A stretch of DNA of 64,000 bases, taken from positions 1-64,000 of the forward strand of contig NZ_JAMBMT010000006.1 of NCBI RefSeq assembly GCF_040371085.1, written 5' to 3'. The position numbers and the translations under genes were made by a program. This document shows positions 48,877-60,900 of the stretch, piece by piece (the stretch's first letter is position 1; the number at the start of each line of letters is the position of its first letter). Under the pieces are notes generated by a model. The model saw only the letters and a list, made by a program, of their open reading frames with translations, did not search any database and was not told the DNA's origin. The DNA comes from Psychrobacter sp. AH5 (GTDB lineage Bacteria > Pseudomonadota > Gammaproteobacteria > Pseudomonadales > Moraxellaceae).

Positions 48877-51004
48877 GTTGTGATTTAATATGCAAATTGA
48901 CGTGATGGATGGGGCTTTTCGCTTCCTGTATCTTTATAATGCCTAGCTCTCGATTAGGTCCCAGCATAAAACAGCTCATTCACCGACTCAATCTTGCAGG
49001 ATTACCACGCTAGCATGGTGACTGGCTGAATTCGCTTTAGCGCATAGCCCTAGCGCTTCAATTTGCGAGATTCCAGTGGGCTGGGGTAAATTGGACTGAC
49101 GAAATTTGGAGTAGTTCTATGTACCGGGGGGCCTTTGAGTAAGGAGTTTTTATTTTGGCGTGAAAGTGCGCCTTATTATAGCAAATGGCAAGGTAAAGGG
49201 TATTATCTATTAAAAAACGCCCGCCTATATCATTTGGTCGAGCGTTCGGGTTGCAGTTTAGGGATTTTGGTTTTTGGGGAGGATCTCGCCTATCCGCTAA
49301 TATCTATATTCCCACTGGCTGCGGTGACTGATAACTGATAGTGTTCCTTGTACCTTCGTAAACCGCGACTCATGGCAACCCAGACTGCGTCTTTTTTGAA
49401 CCCAGCTAATTGTCGAGCTAAACAGCCTTCAAGGCGTCTATTGATTACTGATTAAGAATGTGTAGGTTTTATTTGTGGATTGAGTTGACTATGGCTGCTT
49501 CACTCTTTGTTTTTTTTTTTAGGAGATGTTAGAGTATCTTTAAAAAAGGAGTGGAAGGTTGTGGTTGGATGGTTGGTTTACTAAATGATTTATAATTATG
49601 TTTCTTATCGATTTAGTAAAGAAATGTTTGCGCGATGTTTAGGAATGGTCTTAATATGGATATACCTACTGCATCTAAAGCTAAAACATTAGAAAGCTAG
49701 AGTATATATGTCGAGATTGGATGTGCATATTGAAATGATTCTGATGTCCATGGTTTATCGGCTTGGAGTGTCGCAGTGGAGTGGATTGAAGATTTTTCCA
49801 GTAAAAGGTTTGATTCTTGAATAATAAAGTGTCCGCGGTTGTCTGAAGAATTGCAACGACATCTGAGTTCTTGTTGTAGGCTAGCTTGTGGGGGGCACTT
49901 TGGTATTTGCTCAACCAGTGACGTTTTTTTTATCGATGATAAATCAGTTTTACGTCTAGTAATTATGCATATTAATATATTATACTTTAAACAAAAACTA
50001 AATACTGATTATGTTAAAATAATAATCTAACGAACCTCATACACGCTTGCACGTTTGTTAAAGAAAACTTGGTATAGGTTAAGATAGCTTACGCGGGTTC
50101 AAATCAGTTATAAAATAGGGTTATATTACAGAGATTGTAAGAAAGTTTAAAACTTTTATACCATTTGAGTGATGAAGAGCTGATAGGATAGATGAGCTGA
50201 GATAATACTATTTTTATTTTCAGATACTTGGGCGGTTGTAAAATTGGAGTCTAAGGTAGGCTTTTAAAAAAATAGCGAACGTTAAGCTTTAAGTTCCACA
50301 CATAAAAAGATATACGTCGCTAGGCATCCTACGAGGATATTTGTGGTTCTCTGTATTGTCTGATATATACTTGATACTTGTATCGTAATATACGATGTCA
50401 TAGGAACTCCTTTCAAGACAATCGTTGAAGCGTGCTTTTATCGCAATGCGGTGTTGCTGTCCTGGCGCGACTTTAAATGTGATTAAGTTGTATGACTGTT
50501 AAAGCTTACCATCGCGGGTTCACGGCTGTTAGCTGTGGGCTTATGTACGTACGGTTATTAGACGCTGACTTTAGTGGTCATTTTATCGATGGCTCTAATA
50601 TTAGATAGCTGCTAGCAAAGATTTGTGAAATGGTGAATCTAAATCCCATATAGTAAAATGTGGCAGGCCGCGCCGTCTACTGAGACTTAAAAGAAAAAGG
50701 CACGCTTATCGGTGCCGAGTGAGTACTTCTCCTGGTGTCGATATAGCGATTATAAGCACGCGCATGAGTGTATCGTATTGATATTGCCGCCGATGAAGAC
50801 ACGTTGACTAAAGGTATTGGCGGTGATTGGTGAGTGCTCGTGAGTTATATATGGTGATAGGTTCAACTGATTTTAAAATACTTACGTAACGGTAGATATA
50901 AGGTAACAGATAATAAATTCTAACCTTCCAAATAATACCGCCTTAACAAATTAGAAGCTACGATGAATTAAGACATACACATTGACAACTTAGAGGACTA
51001 TTGA

Positions 51005-51030
51005 AAAGGCTGATAATACTATCAGCCTTT
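51005..51030. terminator. Perfect 11-bp hairpin, probable intrinsic terminator
   Basis: AAAGGCTGATA (51,005-51,015) pairs perfectly with TATCAGCCTTT (51,020-51,030) across a four-base loop. The A-rich and T-rich ends make it usable as a terminator in either direction. It lies about 100 bases upstream of the ATPase relic, so it probably ended the gene before it. The matching sites in copies 1 (about 2,448-2,475) and 2 (about 47,575-47,610) have lost the pairing, so this copy is the least damaged here. Confidence 0.65.
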
Positions 51031-51129
51031 AAACTATTCTTGCAGGTGAGAATGTACAGGAAGAGCTTCGTGACTAAGTTTTTGTATTCAATACTGAATG
51101 TTACCTATCCTTAATTTTTTTTAATGATT

Positions 51130-52397
51130 AAACTATTACATTAACATTAAATAATAAAATTTCTAGAATTCACCGATTTTATAGGCTCACGAGTTTAATG
51201 TACTAAGCTAGATACTAACAATCTGAAAGAACATGTAAGGAATACTAGCATGCATTAAAAGAGTACAATAAAACCGATGATATACGTAATTCAGAAAACC
51301 TTTGAGGAGTACAGAAAAATTCTATAAAACTCTTTAAAGATGCTTTTGTTTCTACGTTGTAAACTCATTTGAAAGCTAGGGTAAAAGACAAAAAATCAAT
51401 AAAGATTTATGATATTTTTAATACTGAAATATACTACTAGAATCTTATCTAATAATCTTGATATGTTTACATTCGCTATAGAAGAGCCTAAACACTACAT
51501 ATAAAAATTAAAAAGATAATATGAAAATAGTTGAAAAGTAACCTTTCAAGTATCAGAAATAAGTATGTTATGAAGAAAGGAGTCAAAAGAATATGTTAAT
51601 ATAAAAAATAAAATTAAGATTATATTTCAAAAGATAACACTGTGAAGCTTCTTTTCACGAAGAAAAGCTTTAATAATAATAAGTCAACTCGTGTATATGT
51701 TTGAATCCTCGCTGTTTATTGGAAATTAATACCGATATTCGATAACAAAGACAATGTTAAAAATATGGTTTCTATTTAATTAGGTAAAGAACGCTTGACA
51801 GGTGTTCAAAACACTTCCTCGAACCTAAAAGAACTCTTATTTGCTAACTTCAAAGATGAGAGCGCACTGACTTTATGAATCAAATGTGCTGATGAGCTAG
51901 AAAGCAAAGTTACAGAGGTAAGTTAAAGCCGCTAAAAGTGACTTAACCTTGAAATAGTAAAGGTCAAACATCTCTAGAAAAGCAAGTTTCATTTGGTATG
52001 AACCAATATTGTATATTTCATTCAGTCTTACAAGAACATCATTAATAAAGGCTCATTTGTGTTTTATTGACGACCTGAATTCTAACTTACTCCCTGAAAG
52101 GCAGGCTATTTTAGCTAATGTCTTAGTAGAGGCTTGCCAAAAACGGTGTTACTATTGTCACAACTCAGAACATAACAATGCTAAAAGCGTTGAGATTTAG
52201 CACTCAAGAAAAAGAATAGATGAGCTATCAACGTTAGTATTTTCAACCGGGATGGTACATTTTTGAGCATTGATGATGAAGACTTACCCCTATTGACAGC
52301 TCGTAAAAAACCTGCTCAGACTTCTAACCTAATGATTCAGTATGTACGTGAGGACATATCGACGTTAGAAACCTTTATACAGCTGAGGCAAGCATAG
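51130..52397 (+). pseudogene. Decayed P-loop ATPase (OLD/RecF-like AAA), best-preserved copy
   Basis: Reads as the C-terminal half of an AAA_15/AAA_21-type ATPase spread over several frames. In the frame from 52,009, residues 17-22 are LCFIDD (Walker B, normally hhhhDE) and residues 26-35 are NLLPERQAIL (usual NLHPERQ). The next frame (52,142-52,219) reads NGVTIVTTQNITMLKAL, matching the strand and H-loop after Walker B, with Gln where His is expected. A third frame gives KRIDELSTL (about 52,210) and a fourth (52,245-52,397) reads NRDGTFLSIDDEDLPLLTAR onward to a stop. That is at least three frameshifts within 400 bases. The N-terminal half is too broken to show Walker A by itself. Such ATPases use ATP binding to gate a nuclease or other partner. 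Here no functional protein can be made as written. Confidence 0.55.
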
Positions 52398-52870
52398 CAA
52401 TGGTGAATGTGTACTTTTACGGCTATTAAATTGATGAGAGCACGGGTTTAAGGATTTATCTTGTTTTAAAGAAGTCAATGAGCCAAAGCCGATTACTTTT
52501 TAATCGATAAAAAGCTAATAAATACAAATTATAGAGTTTTTGACGATTAAACCTGAGATTTTTAAGAGACTGTATTATTGCGAATCAATACACATCAAAA
52601 CATGCTAGTTTTTGCACAGATATTAAGTGCAAGTCCAAAAAAAGCCACAAAATAGTACAGCGTAGAATTTGGCAGAGTATTCTGAATTCAAAATACAAAT
52701 GGAGGGGTTCTATCGCTAATTTAGAACGTTACTGCCGGAAAGATGGTCACACGACGTTGACGTGACGATCAAAGTAATTGTCTTAAAGTCGACTATCTAC
52801 ACCCAAAAAGGATAGAGTATTAAAAATATAGGAGAGTAAGTGGTAGAGTGCCTGTTGGTACACTGACAAT
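52398..52870 (+). pseudogene. Decayed small partner gene downstream of the ATPase
   Basis: Immediately follows the ATPase relic on the same strand and ends before the hairpin at 52,947. A possible start lies at 52,400 (MVNVYFYGY, then a stop). Later fragments in other frames include LIDKKLINTNYRVFDD (about 52,503-52,550) and MLVFAQILSASPKKATK (about 52,601-52,651). The latter has a counterpart in alpha copy 1. Expected product about 150 aa. I do not recognise it. An ATPase with a small downstream partner is the layout of several defence modules (for example PtuA/PtuB, RloA/RloB or AriA/AriB), but I see no diagnostic HNH or TOPRIM motif. Confidence 0.3.
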
Positions 52871-52946
52871 ATTGAGCCGCTTTTTACTGTCAGATTATCG
52901 ATAGAAACAAAAAAAAAGAAACATATCAGCTCATTATAAAAAATCC

Positions 52947-52980
52947 AAAAAACGGAACTATTTAATCGTCCCGGTTTTTT
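52947..52980 (+). terminator. Bulged intrinsic terminator hairpin
   Basis: AAAAAACGG (52,947-52,955) pairs with CC-GTTTTTT (52,971-52,980) if one G at 52,973 is bulged, followed by atgcc. This is the inverted counterpart of the hairpin at 432-456, with a longer A/T stem and one extra base. It lies downstream of the small-gene relic, between it and a convergent relic. Confidence 0.5.
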
Positions 52981-52989
52981 ATGCCTATT

Positions 52990-53415
52990 ACCTTATAAAA
53001 CGTCTAGCCCACTCTTTCAACAAAGCCTTACACCTCATAGTTTCCAAAGTCATTACCGCTAATTCCCATCACCTGAGAAATCACTTACTGTCTGATGCGT
53101 CTGACCTGAGGCAAGCTTATGCTAATCGTGACGCCCAAATCTTCTAACTTTTCTGCAAAGTAGCCATGGCATAGTCCTGATAATAACCAATTTTTGCATT
53201 TCTATCCATACTGGTTGGGAAGCAACCATTTATACCCTTGAAAATTAAGTCGCGCCTTATGTACGTCTGCATTTTGCTATCAGACTTTCTAAATTAGCGC
53301 TAGTAAGCGCTGCCCATGACAAATCGAGTAAGACAAATAAATCCTGTCGTGACCCCACGTAGCAATTCGCGCGCAGTTGTGATCTGTCAGGCAAACCCAG
53401 CATCGCAACCGGACC
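52990..53415 (-). pseudogene. Inverted copy of the convergent gene relic
   Basis: Counterpart of 1-418. The minus strand reads fragments such as VMGISGNDFGNYE (about 53,020-53,060) and LEDLGVTISISLPQVR (about 53,110-53,155), interrupted by stops. The minus frame at 53,289-53,477 extends past the end of the shared region. The family is unknown. Confidence 0.25.
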
Positions 53416-53860
53416 ACCGGAATAAAGATACCCAGAGCGGTATGGCCGTCACGAAGCAGCCATAAATCATTACACAAAGACTCATACTTTTGGGGGTGTT
53501 ATTGAGCTAACGCGTACCTCACTATAGATTCCTGACGTCCCGTTATCATCCTCTGGAAGCGCCCAGTGCTCGTCCTTTACCCCTCTACTTAGCTGTTGAC
53601 ACGACATTCAATGAAGCTGGGGGGATTGGTTTATACAATCCATCATCTCTACACTAATAAACAGTATCGAGTTATGACCATGTCCTCCATTGCATTACTC
53701 CGCTCGTTAAACATTCATGAAGTGTTTGTTGCATGGATAAGCTATAGCGGGTCGCGTAGGGTCGTAGTTGTGTGGCAGTGGGCGCGGCTTTGTTGAGTAA
53801 GTTGTATATTATGACCGCGCCACTCTGTGATCATAAAGACACTATGTAGGGTAAGTTCGT
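53416..53860. other. Four-base stretch without a second copy
   Basis: Normal composition. It would correspond to sequence upstream of position 1, outside the window, so its repeat status cannot be judged. The plus frame at 53,596-53,796 is protein-like in composition, but I recognise nothing in it. Confidence 0.4.
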
Positions 53861-55800
53861 ATGTTTTTTTGGATGGGGGAGAAATGTATATTCATGGATT
53901 AACGATCCTGTTTGATGAGTTTTTTATGAGTTATATGTTAGAAATGATCTTCCGAGTATAGATGAGAGTTGATCAGGGGGGATTTTGGAGAGTTGTTAGA
54001 TCTAAAAGGGTAGGTTTTGAAGAATTTTTTGTTGATGTTCTAAATTTGTATAGAAGAATAATTTGAGATTATTTTTTTGAGTTTTTGTAGCGTGTTTAGG
54101 GGTATTATGAGTTGGTTGTATTGGGGTTTTGGAGGGAAATATTTGCTAAAGAGTTTGCTCATTTGGTACAAAAGTTGTTATATTATTTTGAGGGAGGTGT
54201 AGTTATTGAAAATATTAGAATGTAAATGGGGAAGTGTTTGGAGTTTTTTATATGTAGAAGTGGTTTTTCTGAGTGGTATGGTATTTGATTGGGGTGTAGT
54301 GTACTTGGGGGGGTGTGGAGTGGTGTTTGTTATTATGTTTATAGTTATAATAAGGTTGTATTTGAGAAGGATTAAAGGGGAGATTTTTGGGATGGGGTTG
54401 GTTTCGAATAGGGGGGAAATGTTGTATTTTTGTGAGATGTTATTTGTTGATTTGTGGATTTTAATGGAGAAATAGTAAAGTTAAGATAAATGTTTGTATT
54501 TTGATTGTTTATGTAGGGGATTGTAGGGTGTGGAAATAGGGTATTTGGGAAGGAGAGGAAGAATAGGATATTGAAGTTATTTTGGGTGATGAAATGTAGA
54601 GGTAGTGTATAGTAAATGGAGTATGTGGGAGTTATAGGATTGAATATGTGAAGGGGAGGTGTTAGGTATTTGTTGGTGAGGGTTGTGAGAGATTTTAGAG
54701 TAAGTTGATATAGTGTATAGGGTTGGTGTGAAGTGAAGGATGTTGTTAGTGATATTTGTTTTTGAAAGGTGAGGATTGTAAGGAATTAGTAGTTTGAATG
54801 TTAGTTGTGTGGAATAAATGGGGAAATAGGTTGGGGGTAAGGAGAGATTGAATAATATTGATAGTAAGGGAAGGAAGTTGTGTATTTAGGGTAATAATGG
54901 AATGATTGAATGTGTAAAGGAATTATTTATTTGTTTGTTTTAGTTTTATTAGTAGTATTATGGAAAATGGATATTAAATGATATGGAAATGTATTATTAT
55001 AAGTTTTATGTGTGTGGGTTGAATAAAATTAGGGGGTGGAGGGTGGTTGGAGTAAGAATAATTATTTTAGGGAGTAGTTGATTGAAATGTTAATTTGAGT
55101 TGTTATTGGTGGATTGAGAGTTTTTAAAGAGGATTAATTGTGGAATAGAAAGGATATGTGGATATGATGTATTAAGTATTAGGGTTGTATGGGTGTGAGG
55201 GGGGGAAGGGTTGTGAATTTGGTAAGGATAATGTGGTGGTATTTTAAGTTTTTTAGAGGAGTTTGTTTGATATATGATTTAATATATAGTTTTGGATGGT
55301 GATATAGTTTAAGTTTGTTAATAAGAAGTTGGTATAGATGATTGAGATGTTTTGGAGTTATATTGAAGGGGGGTGATAATAGGGTGGTTTAATGAATTTT
55401 GTTTAATAAGGATAGTTGGTGAGATTGTTTGGATAAGATGGTGTGAGTTGATTATGAAAGTGTAGAGGTGGTGAGTGATGTGGTTAATTTTTGGTTAAGG
55501 TTAGGAGATGGTAAATTGTGGTAATTTGGAGAAGATGAGGGTAAATATTAGAGTTTGTATATAATGTGTTTGTTGAGGATTGGGGTATGTTGAGGTTGTA
55601 GAATTTTTTGGAGTGATGGTGGGTGGTAGTGTGATTATTTTAAAGTGTTAAGGTGAGTTAAGAGATTGTGTAAATGTTGAGTGGTTTTGTTGTGGTGGTA
55701 TTGAGTTTTATGTTTTAGGTTTTTAGATGATGGTGAAGGGGGTTTTAGGGGGTGTGTTTTTTTGTTATAGATTCATTTTATTTTATGTGTTTTGTGATAT
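53861..55800 (+). repeat. Beta repeat, copy 3 (partial)
   Basis: Matches about 11,500-13,400 of beta copy 1 and about 40,000-42,000 of copy 2, entering the repeat in its middle. Anchors include gggagggaatat-like sequence near 54,130 (11,602), ttatagttataat near 54,340 (11,817) and aaaggtgaggattgtaagga near 54,764 (12,274). Cs are rare (for example 54,287 and 54,406). It is shorter than the other copies through many small deletions. The frame at 54,206-54,475 is not conserved in them. Confidence 0.65.
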
Positions 55801-55847
55801 ATTGTAGAGGGTTTGTTGTAGTGAGGTGTTAGTTTTTAAATGGGTGT

Positions 55848-57842
55848 TTGTGTTGGGGGGGGTTATGGAGTTTTTGGTGTAGTGGGTGTTGGGTTTGGTT
55901 TGGGGGGTTTGGTGGGGGTGGTGGGTTGGGGGTTTGTGTTTTTTGTTTGGTGTGTGGGTTTGTGGTGTGTTGTGGGGGTTGTTGGGGGTATTTGATTTAT
56001 GAGGGTGGGTGGTTGTGGGATTGTTGTGTGTTGGGGGTGTATTGTTGTGGGGAGTGTTGGGGGGGGGATGTGTTGTTGGGGTGGTGTGTGTGGTGGTTGG
56101 TGGTGGTTTTATGGTTGTATTGGTGTTGTGGTGGGTGTGTTGGGGTGTTGGGTTATGGTTGTTGGTTTTGTTATGTGTTGTTTTGTTGTATTGGTAGGGG
56201 TGGGTTGAGTAATTAGTTTGTTTTGGGGTTGGTTTTTGGTGTGTGTGTGGGTGGGTGTGTTGGGTGGTTGTGATGGGATGTGTTTTGTTGGTGTTGTGTG
56301 GTGTTGTGTTTGTGAGTTGTGGTGTGTGGTGTTGGTTGTGTTTTTTTGGTTGGGTGTTTGTGGTGTTGTGTGTTGGGGTTGTTTTGTGTTTGTGGTGTTG
56401 GGTGGGTTTGTGTGTGTTGTTTGTGGTTTGTTGGTGTTTGGTGGTTGTGGGGTTGGTGGTGGTGGGTTTGTTGGGTTTTGTGGGTGGGTTGTGTGGGTTT
56501 GTTGGGTGTGGGTTTGGTGGGGTTGGGTGTTGGGTGGGGTTTGTTGGGTGGTGTGGTGGGTGTTTTGTGGGGTTGGGTGTTTGTGTGGTGGTTTTGTGTG
56601 GGTGTGGTTTGTGTGGGTTGGTGGTGGGGTTGTTGGGTTGTGTTTGGTGGTGGTGTGTTGTGTGGGGTGGGGGGTGTGTGGTGGTTGGGGGGTGTTGTGG
56701 TGTTGTGGGGGGGGTTGGTTTGGTGGGTGTGTTGTGGTGGTGGTGGTTGGTGTGGTGTTGTTTGTGGGGTGGTTGTTGTGGGTGTGTGGTTTTGTGGTGG
56801 GTGTGTGGTTTGTTTTGTTGGTTGTGGTGGGTTGGTGTTTGGGTGTGTTGGGTTGGTGTTTTGTGTGGGGTTTGGTGGTGTTGGTGTTGGGGGTTTGGGT
56901 GTGGTGGTGTGGGGTTTGTGGTGGGGTGTTTGTGTTGTTGTTTGGTGGTTGGGTGGTGGTTTGTGTTGTGGGTGTGGGTGGGGTGGTTGGGGTTTGGGTG
57001 GGTGTTGGTGTTTGGGGTGGGTGTGTTGGTGGGTTTGTTTGTGGGTTTGGGTGGTTGGGTGGGTGGTGGTGTTTGGTGGTGGTGTGTTGGTTTTGGGTGT
57101 TTTTTGTGTTTTTGTGTGTTGGTGTGGGTGGTTGGTGTTGTTTGTGTTGGTTGTGTGGTGTTTGTGTTGGATGGTTGTTTGTTTGGTTGTTGTGTTTGTT
57201 GTGGTGTTTTGGGTGTGGGGGGGTGTGTGGTGGTGTGGTGGGTGTTGGTGGGTGTGGTGGGTGGGGTTTTGGGTTGTGGTGGTGTTGTTGTGGTGTTGTG
57301 TGTGGTGTTGTTGGTTTGGGTGTTTGGTTGGGTGTGTGGTTGGTGTTGTGGGTGTGTGTTGTTTTGTGTGTGGTGTTGGTGTGGGGTTGGGGTGGTGGTT
57401 GGGATAGTTTGGTGTTGTTGTAATGTGTAGATGTAGTTGATGTGGGGGATGGTTGTGGGGTGGGGAGGTATGGGATGAAGATAGGTGTTGTTAAGTGGGG
57501 TGTTGTTTTGGTGTGTTTTTGTGTTGGGTGGGGTTGTTTGTGTGTTTGTGTTGGGGGGTGTTTTTTGGTGTGTTGGGGGTTTGAGGTGTGTGGATGTGGG
57601 TGTGTTTGGGTTGGGTGGGTGGGTGTGTGGTAGGTGGGGTGGTGGGGTTGGTGGTGGGGTGTTTGGTTGGGTTGGGTTGTGTGGTGGGGGGGTGTTTGTG
57701 GGTGTGTGTGAGGGGGTGGGTGTTGGGATGGGGGGTGTGTTGGTGTGGTGGGTTGTGTTTGTGGGTGTGTGGGGGTGGGGTGGGGTTGGGTTGGTTTTGT
57801 GGTTGGGTGGGGGGAGAGGGGATGTTTGTGGTGTGTGAGTGT
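55848..57842. other. G/T-dominated block
   Basis: About 2 kb of almost pure G/T with sparse As, richer in T than the megablock. The frames of 362-401 codons that overlap in three phases are stop-free because of base composition. No repeat unit and no gene. Confidence 0.85.
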
Positions 57843-57979
57843 GATGGAATTGGGATTAGGGGTTATATGTTTGGTTGGTAGTTGTTGTGTTGAATTAATG
57901 GGGGGGTGGAGTGCGAGAAGAATATTTGTGTTGTGTGGTTTGGGGTGGGTGTGGTTTGGTTTGGGTGTGGAGGTTGTGT

Positions 57980-60900
57980 GGTATTATGTGTAGAGAGGTG
58001 TGATGATGGTTTGAAGATTTGAGTGTTGGTTGTTGGATGTGTTGGTTTGTAGTGTAGTGGTTGGTGGGTGTGGGGTGTTGTGTATGGTATATTGGGGTGT
58101 ATGTTATTATAGGTTTTTATTGTTTGTTTGGGGGGGGTGTGGTTGGTTGGTTGTTTTGGGGTGTTGAGGTGGTGAGTTGAGTGTGGGGTGGTTGGATGTT
58201 GAGTGTTATATTAGGGTTATTTAATTTTTTTTTGGTGTAGTTGATAGTAAGGAATTGAGTTGATGATTTTGGTAGTAAATGATGGGGTATGGTTTGTTGT
58301 TTTGGGGGGTGTTTGTAGGTATGTTGGTGGTGTTATGGTTGGTGAGTTGTTTTGTGTTTTAAGTGGGTGTAGTTTTGAGTTTTGAAGTTGGATTTTATTG
58401 GGTTTTGGGGTTTGTAAGTTGTAGATGGGTGTTTGTGTTGTTGAGTTGGGGAGTGTGGGTATTTTTGTGTTTGGTTTTAGATGTTTTTGGGTTGTGGGTT
58501 GGGTGTTGTTGTTGAGGGTTTGGTGTTTATGGGGGGTTATGGGAGGGGGTGAGGTTGAGTTTTGGATTTGTTTATTGTTGATTTTTTTGATTATATGAGG
58601 TTGTGGTTGGGTTATATGGAGGAGGGGTTGTTAAGAATTTTGTGGTAGGGTTGTGGTTTGAGTGGTGTGGGGTGTGGTTTTGTGAGTGTGGTTGGTGGGG
58701 ATTGTTATTAGGTGGAGTGTAGGTGGGGTAGGGGATTAGATGGATTGTGGTAGAGTGTTGGTGGGTGTTTGTGGGGTAGTTAGGAGTGTAGTGGTGGTTA
58801 TGTGATGTGTGGTGTTTGTGGAGTGTGTGTGGTATTGTGGTTTGGTGATTTGAAGGTGGTGGGGGAGTGTAGATTAGAGATTGTGGGTATTAGATTTTTT
58901 ATGAGTTTTGGGTGGTTTGGGGGGGTTGATGATTTGGGATTGAGGTAGTTGTTTTAGGTTGGGGTGATAGGGTGTGATGATTGGTTGAAGAGTAGGTGAG
59001 GGATTGATGGTGTATGAGTAGGTAGTATGTTTAAAGAGTTAAGTTTTGATGTTGGAGTTTTGTGGTGTGGTTGGAGTTGGTGTTGGTATTAGATGGTTTT
59101 TTTTATGAGTTGTGTGTATGGATGGTGGTTGTATTTTGAGGTGATATTAGAGAAAGGTAATGGAGTAGAAGATTTTGTGTTTGGAGTGTGTTGTGATAAG
59201 GGGATTGGAGAAGTTGGGGATGGGTGATGTTGATGAGTAGGGAAGTTTGGGGGTTTAGTGGTGGTAGTTGGGTGTTGGGTGTGAGGGTAAGGTGAGTAAG
59301 GTAGTTGTGTTTTGATGTGTTTAAGTAGATAATGTTTGTTAGATTTAATAAATAATTGATAAGATGTAAGGTGATTAAGGAGATGAAATTGAGATTATTG
59401 TATAATGAAGGAGTGTTGAAGTTGTGAGTATAATGTTTTGTAGATAGAATATGTTAGGAAGGGAGGGTTTGAGATGTATTAGATTGAGTTGAATTTGAAG
59501 TTTAATATTAATATTTTGTGAATAAAAGTGAGGTGTTGATAGTTTGTTGAAATTGAAGGGTTGTGTGGGGTGTAGGAGAGGTTGGTGAGTGTGATTTGAG
59601 TTTGAGTGGAGATGAGAGTATGAGATTGAGTGGATAATTTAGGAATTTGATAGTAGATGATGAGAAGGTAGAGGATAGTGATGAAGTGAGAGTAGTTTGT
59701 AAAGTTAATTGGAAATAATTGATGGTGTTAGTTTATTTTTGGTTAATATGGATTTTGGTGGTTGTTGTGGATGTGTTTGATGTATGTGTGGTAGTGGTAG
59801 TAGTATGTGAGTTATTAATTTTGGGAAGATGAGGAGAATGGTAAAAGAGGGGTTGAGTTATGTTTGAAATTTGGTTTGAGGGGTTGATGAGTTAGGAAGA
59901 TTTTTGAATAGATTGTGGTTTTTTAAAAAAGTTGAGTGGAGTTTGATGGTGGATTGTAAAGTTTGTTAGTATGGTTATGATGTAATGTTGATGTGGATGG
60001 TAGGGTGTGTTGGGGAGTGTTGGAAGAGGGAGATATTATAATTAGTTATTGGTTTGTTTGTTTTTTTATGGAAGTGTGTGATTGGTGTGGGAGAAGATTT
60101 GAATTGATGTTGTGTTTTTAGTTAATTTAAGATGTTTAGATGATAAAGGTGGTTGTGATTGAATGTGGGTGATGGTGAGGAGAAGGTGATGGTGATGGAA
60201 TTAGAGATGTAGTAGTTGTTGAGTTATTGATTATTAGATTTGGATTAATTGTTTGGAGTGTGATGAGGTAGAAATTAGGAAGTATTGATTTGGGGTTTTG
60301 AGGGTTGGATGGTATAGTATGGGTGATGTGGTATGTGTTGGTGAATTTATGTGTATTGATTGTTGTGTTGAGTTGTTTTTAAAAAGTTTGATTTATAGAG
60401 GGGGGAGGTGGGTGGGGGTAGTGAGAATTGAAAGTAGTGAGGTGTGAAATAGAAGTAGTTTAGGTGTGGGAAGGGGTAAGATGTTAAAGAGATAATTGGA
60501 AAAATGAATGAGGATTGTTGTGTAAAAGTGGGAAGTAGTTTAAGAGAGGATTATAGTGGTGTTAGTGGTTGTTGGTGGTGTGTTGGGGGGGTGTTGGGTA
60601 AGTGGGAGAGGATATGATTTGGGTGTGGGTTGAGATGTTTGTGAGGGTATTTGTGGGGGGTGTTGGTGGTGGTAGTTAGGTGGTGGTTTGTTGGTAGTTG
60701 ATGGGTGTTTGTTTTGTGTGAGAGATGGTTGTGTTGGAGTTTGTGGGTGTGTAAGTTAGATGAGTTTGATATTTAATTGGTGTTTAGTGGTTTTGATGTT
60801 GGTGGGATTGTTGTGGAGTTTTGGGAATTGTGTAGATTGGTGGGTGAGATGGGGTGTGGTGGTTGGGTATGTTTGGGGGAGGATGATGGTTTTTGGTGGA

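Larger units (their letters stand above)
45150..50680 (+). repeat. Alpha repeat, copy 2 (direct)
   Basis: Direct but diverged copy of 1-5,480. Anchors include gttaaagcgctcaatattgt near 45,621 (matching about 523), ctgtcttagcttga near 48,056 (2,924), ccaaagacatc near 48,795 (3,648), a stretch at 49,455-49,520 matching 4,268-4,322, and actgattatgt near 50,002 (4,789). The terminator hairpin of copy 1 is lost here. Together with the inverted copy that follows it makes a large inverted repeat. The open frames at 48,101-48,319, 48,541-48,804 (minus) and 49,135-49,338 look protein-like, but none is kept as a frame in copy 1. Confidence 0.75.
50660..53415 (-). repeat. Alpha repeat, copy 3 (inverted)
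   Basis: Reverse complement of about 1-2,760. At its far end the complement of 53,270-53,400 matches 40-130 closely, including ggtcacgac and atttatttgtctta. At its near end the complement of 50,700-50,770 matches 47,855-47,930 of copy 2 (gcgtgcttataa). It abuts copy 2 at about 50,660-50,690. With copy 2 it forms an inverted repeat with arms of about 2.75 kb and a spacer of about 2.7 kb. This copy keeps the ATPase relic and both hairpins best. Confidence 0.75.

Noticed and set aside
50660..53415. Transposon or integron with terminal inverted repeats
   Set aside because: The inverted arms are whole multi-gene segments, not short terminal repeats. I saw no transposase, no target-site duplication and no sharp ends.
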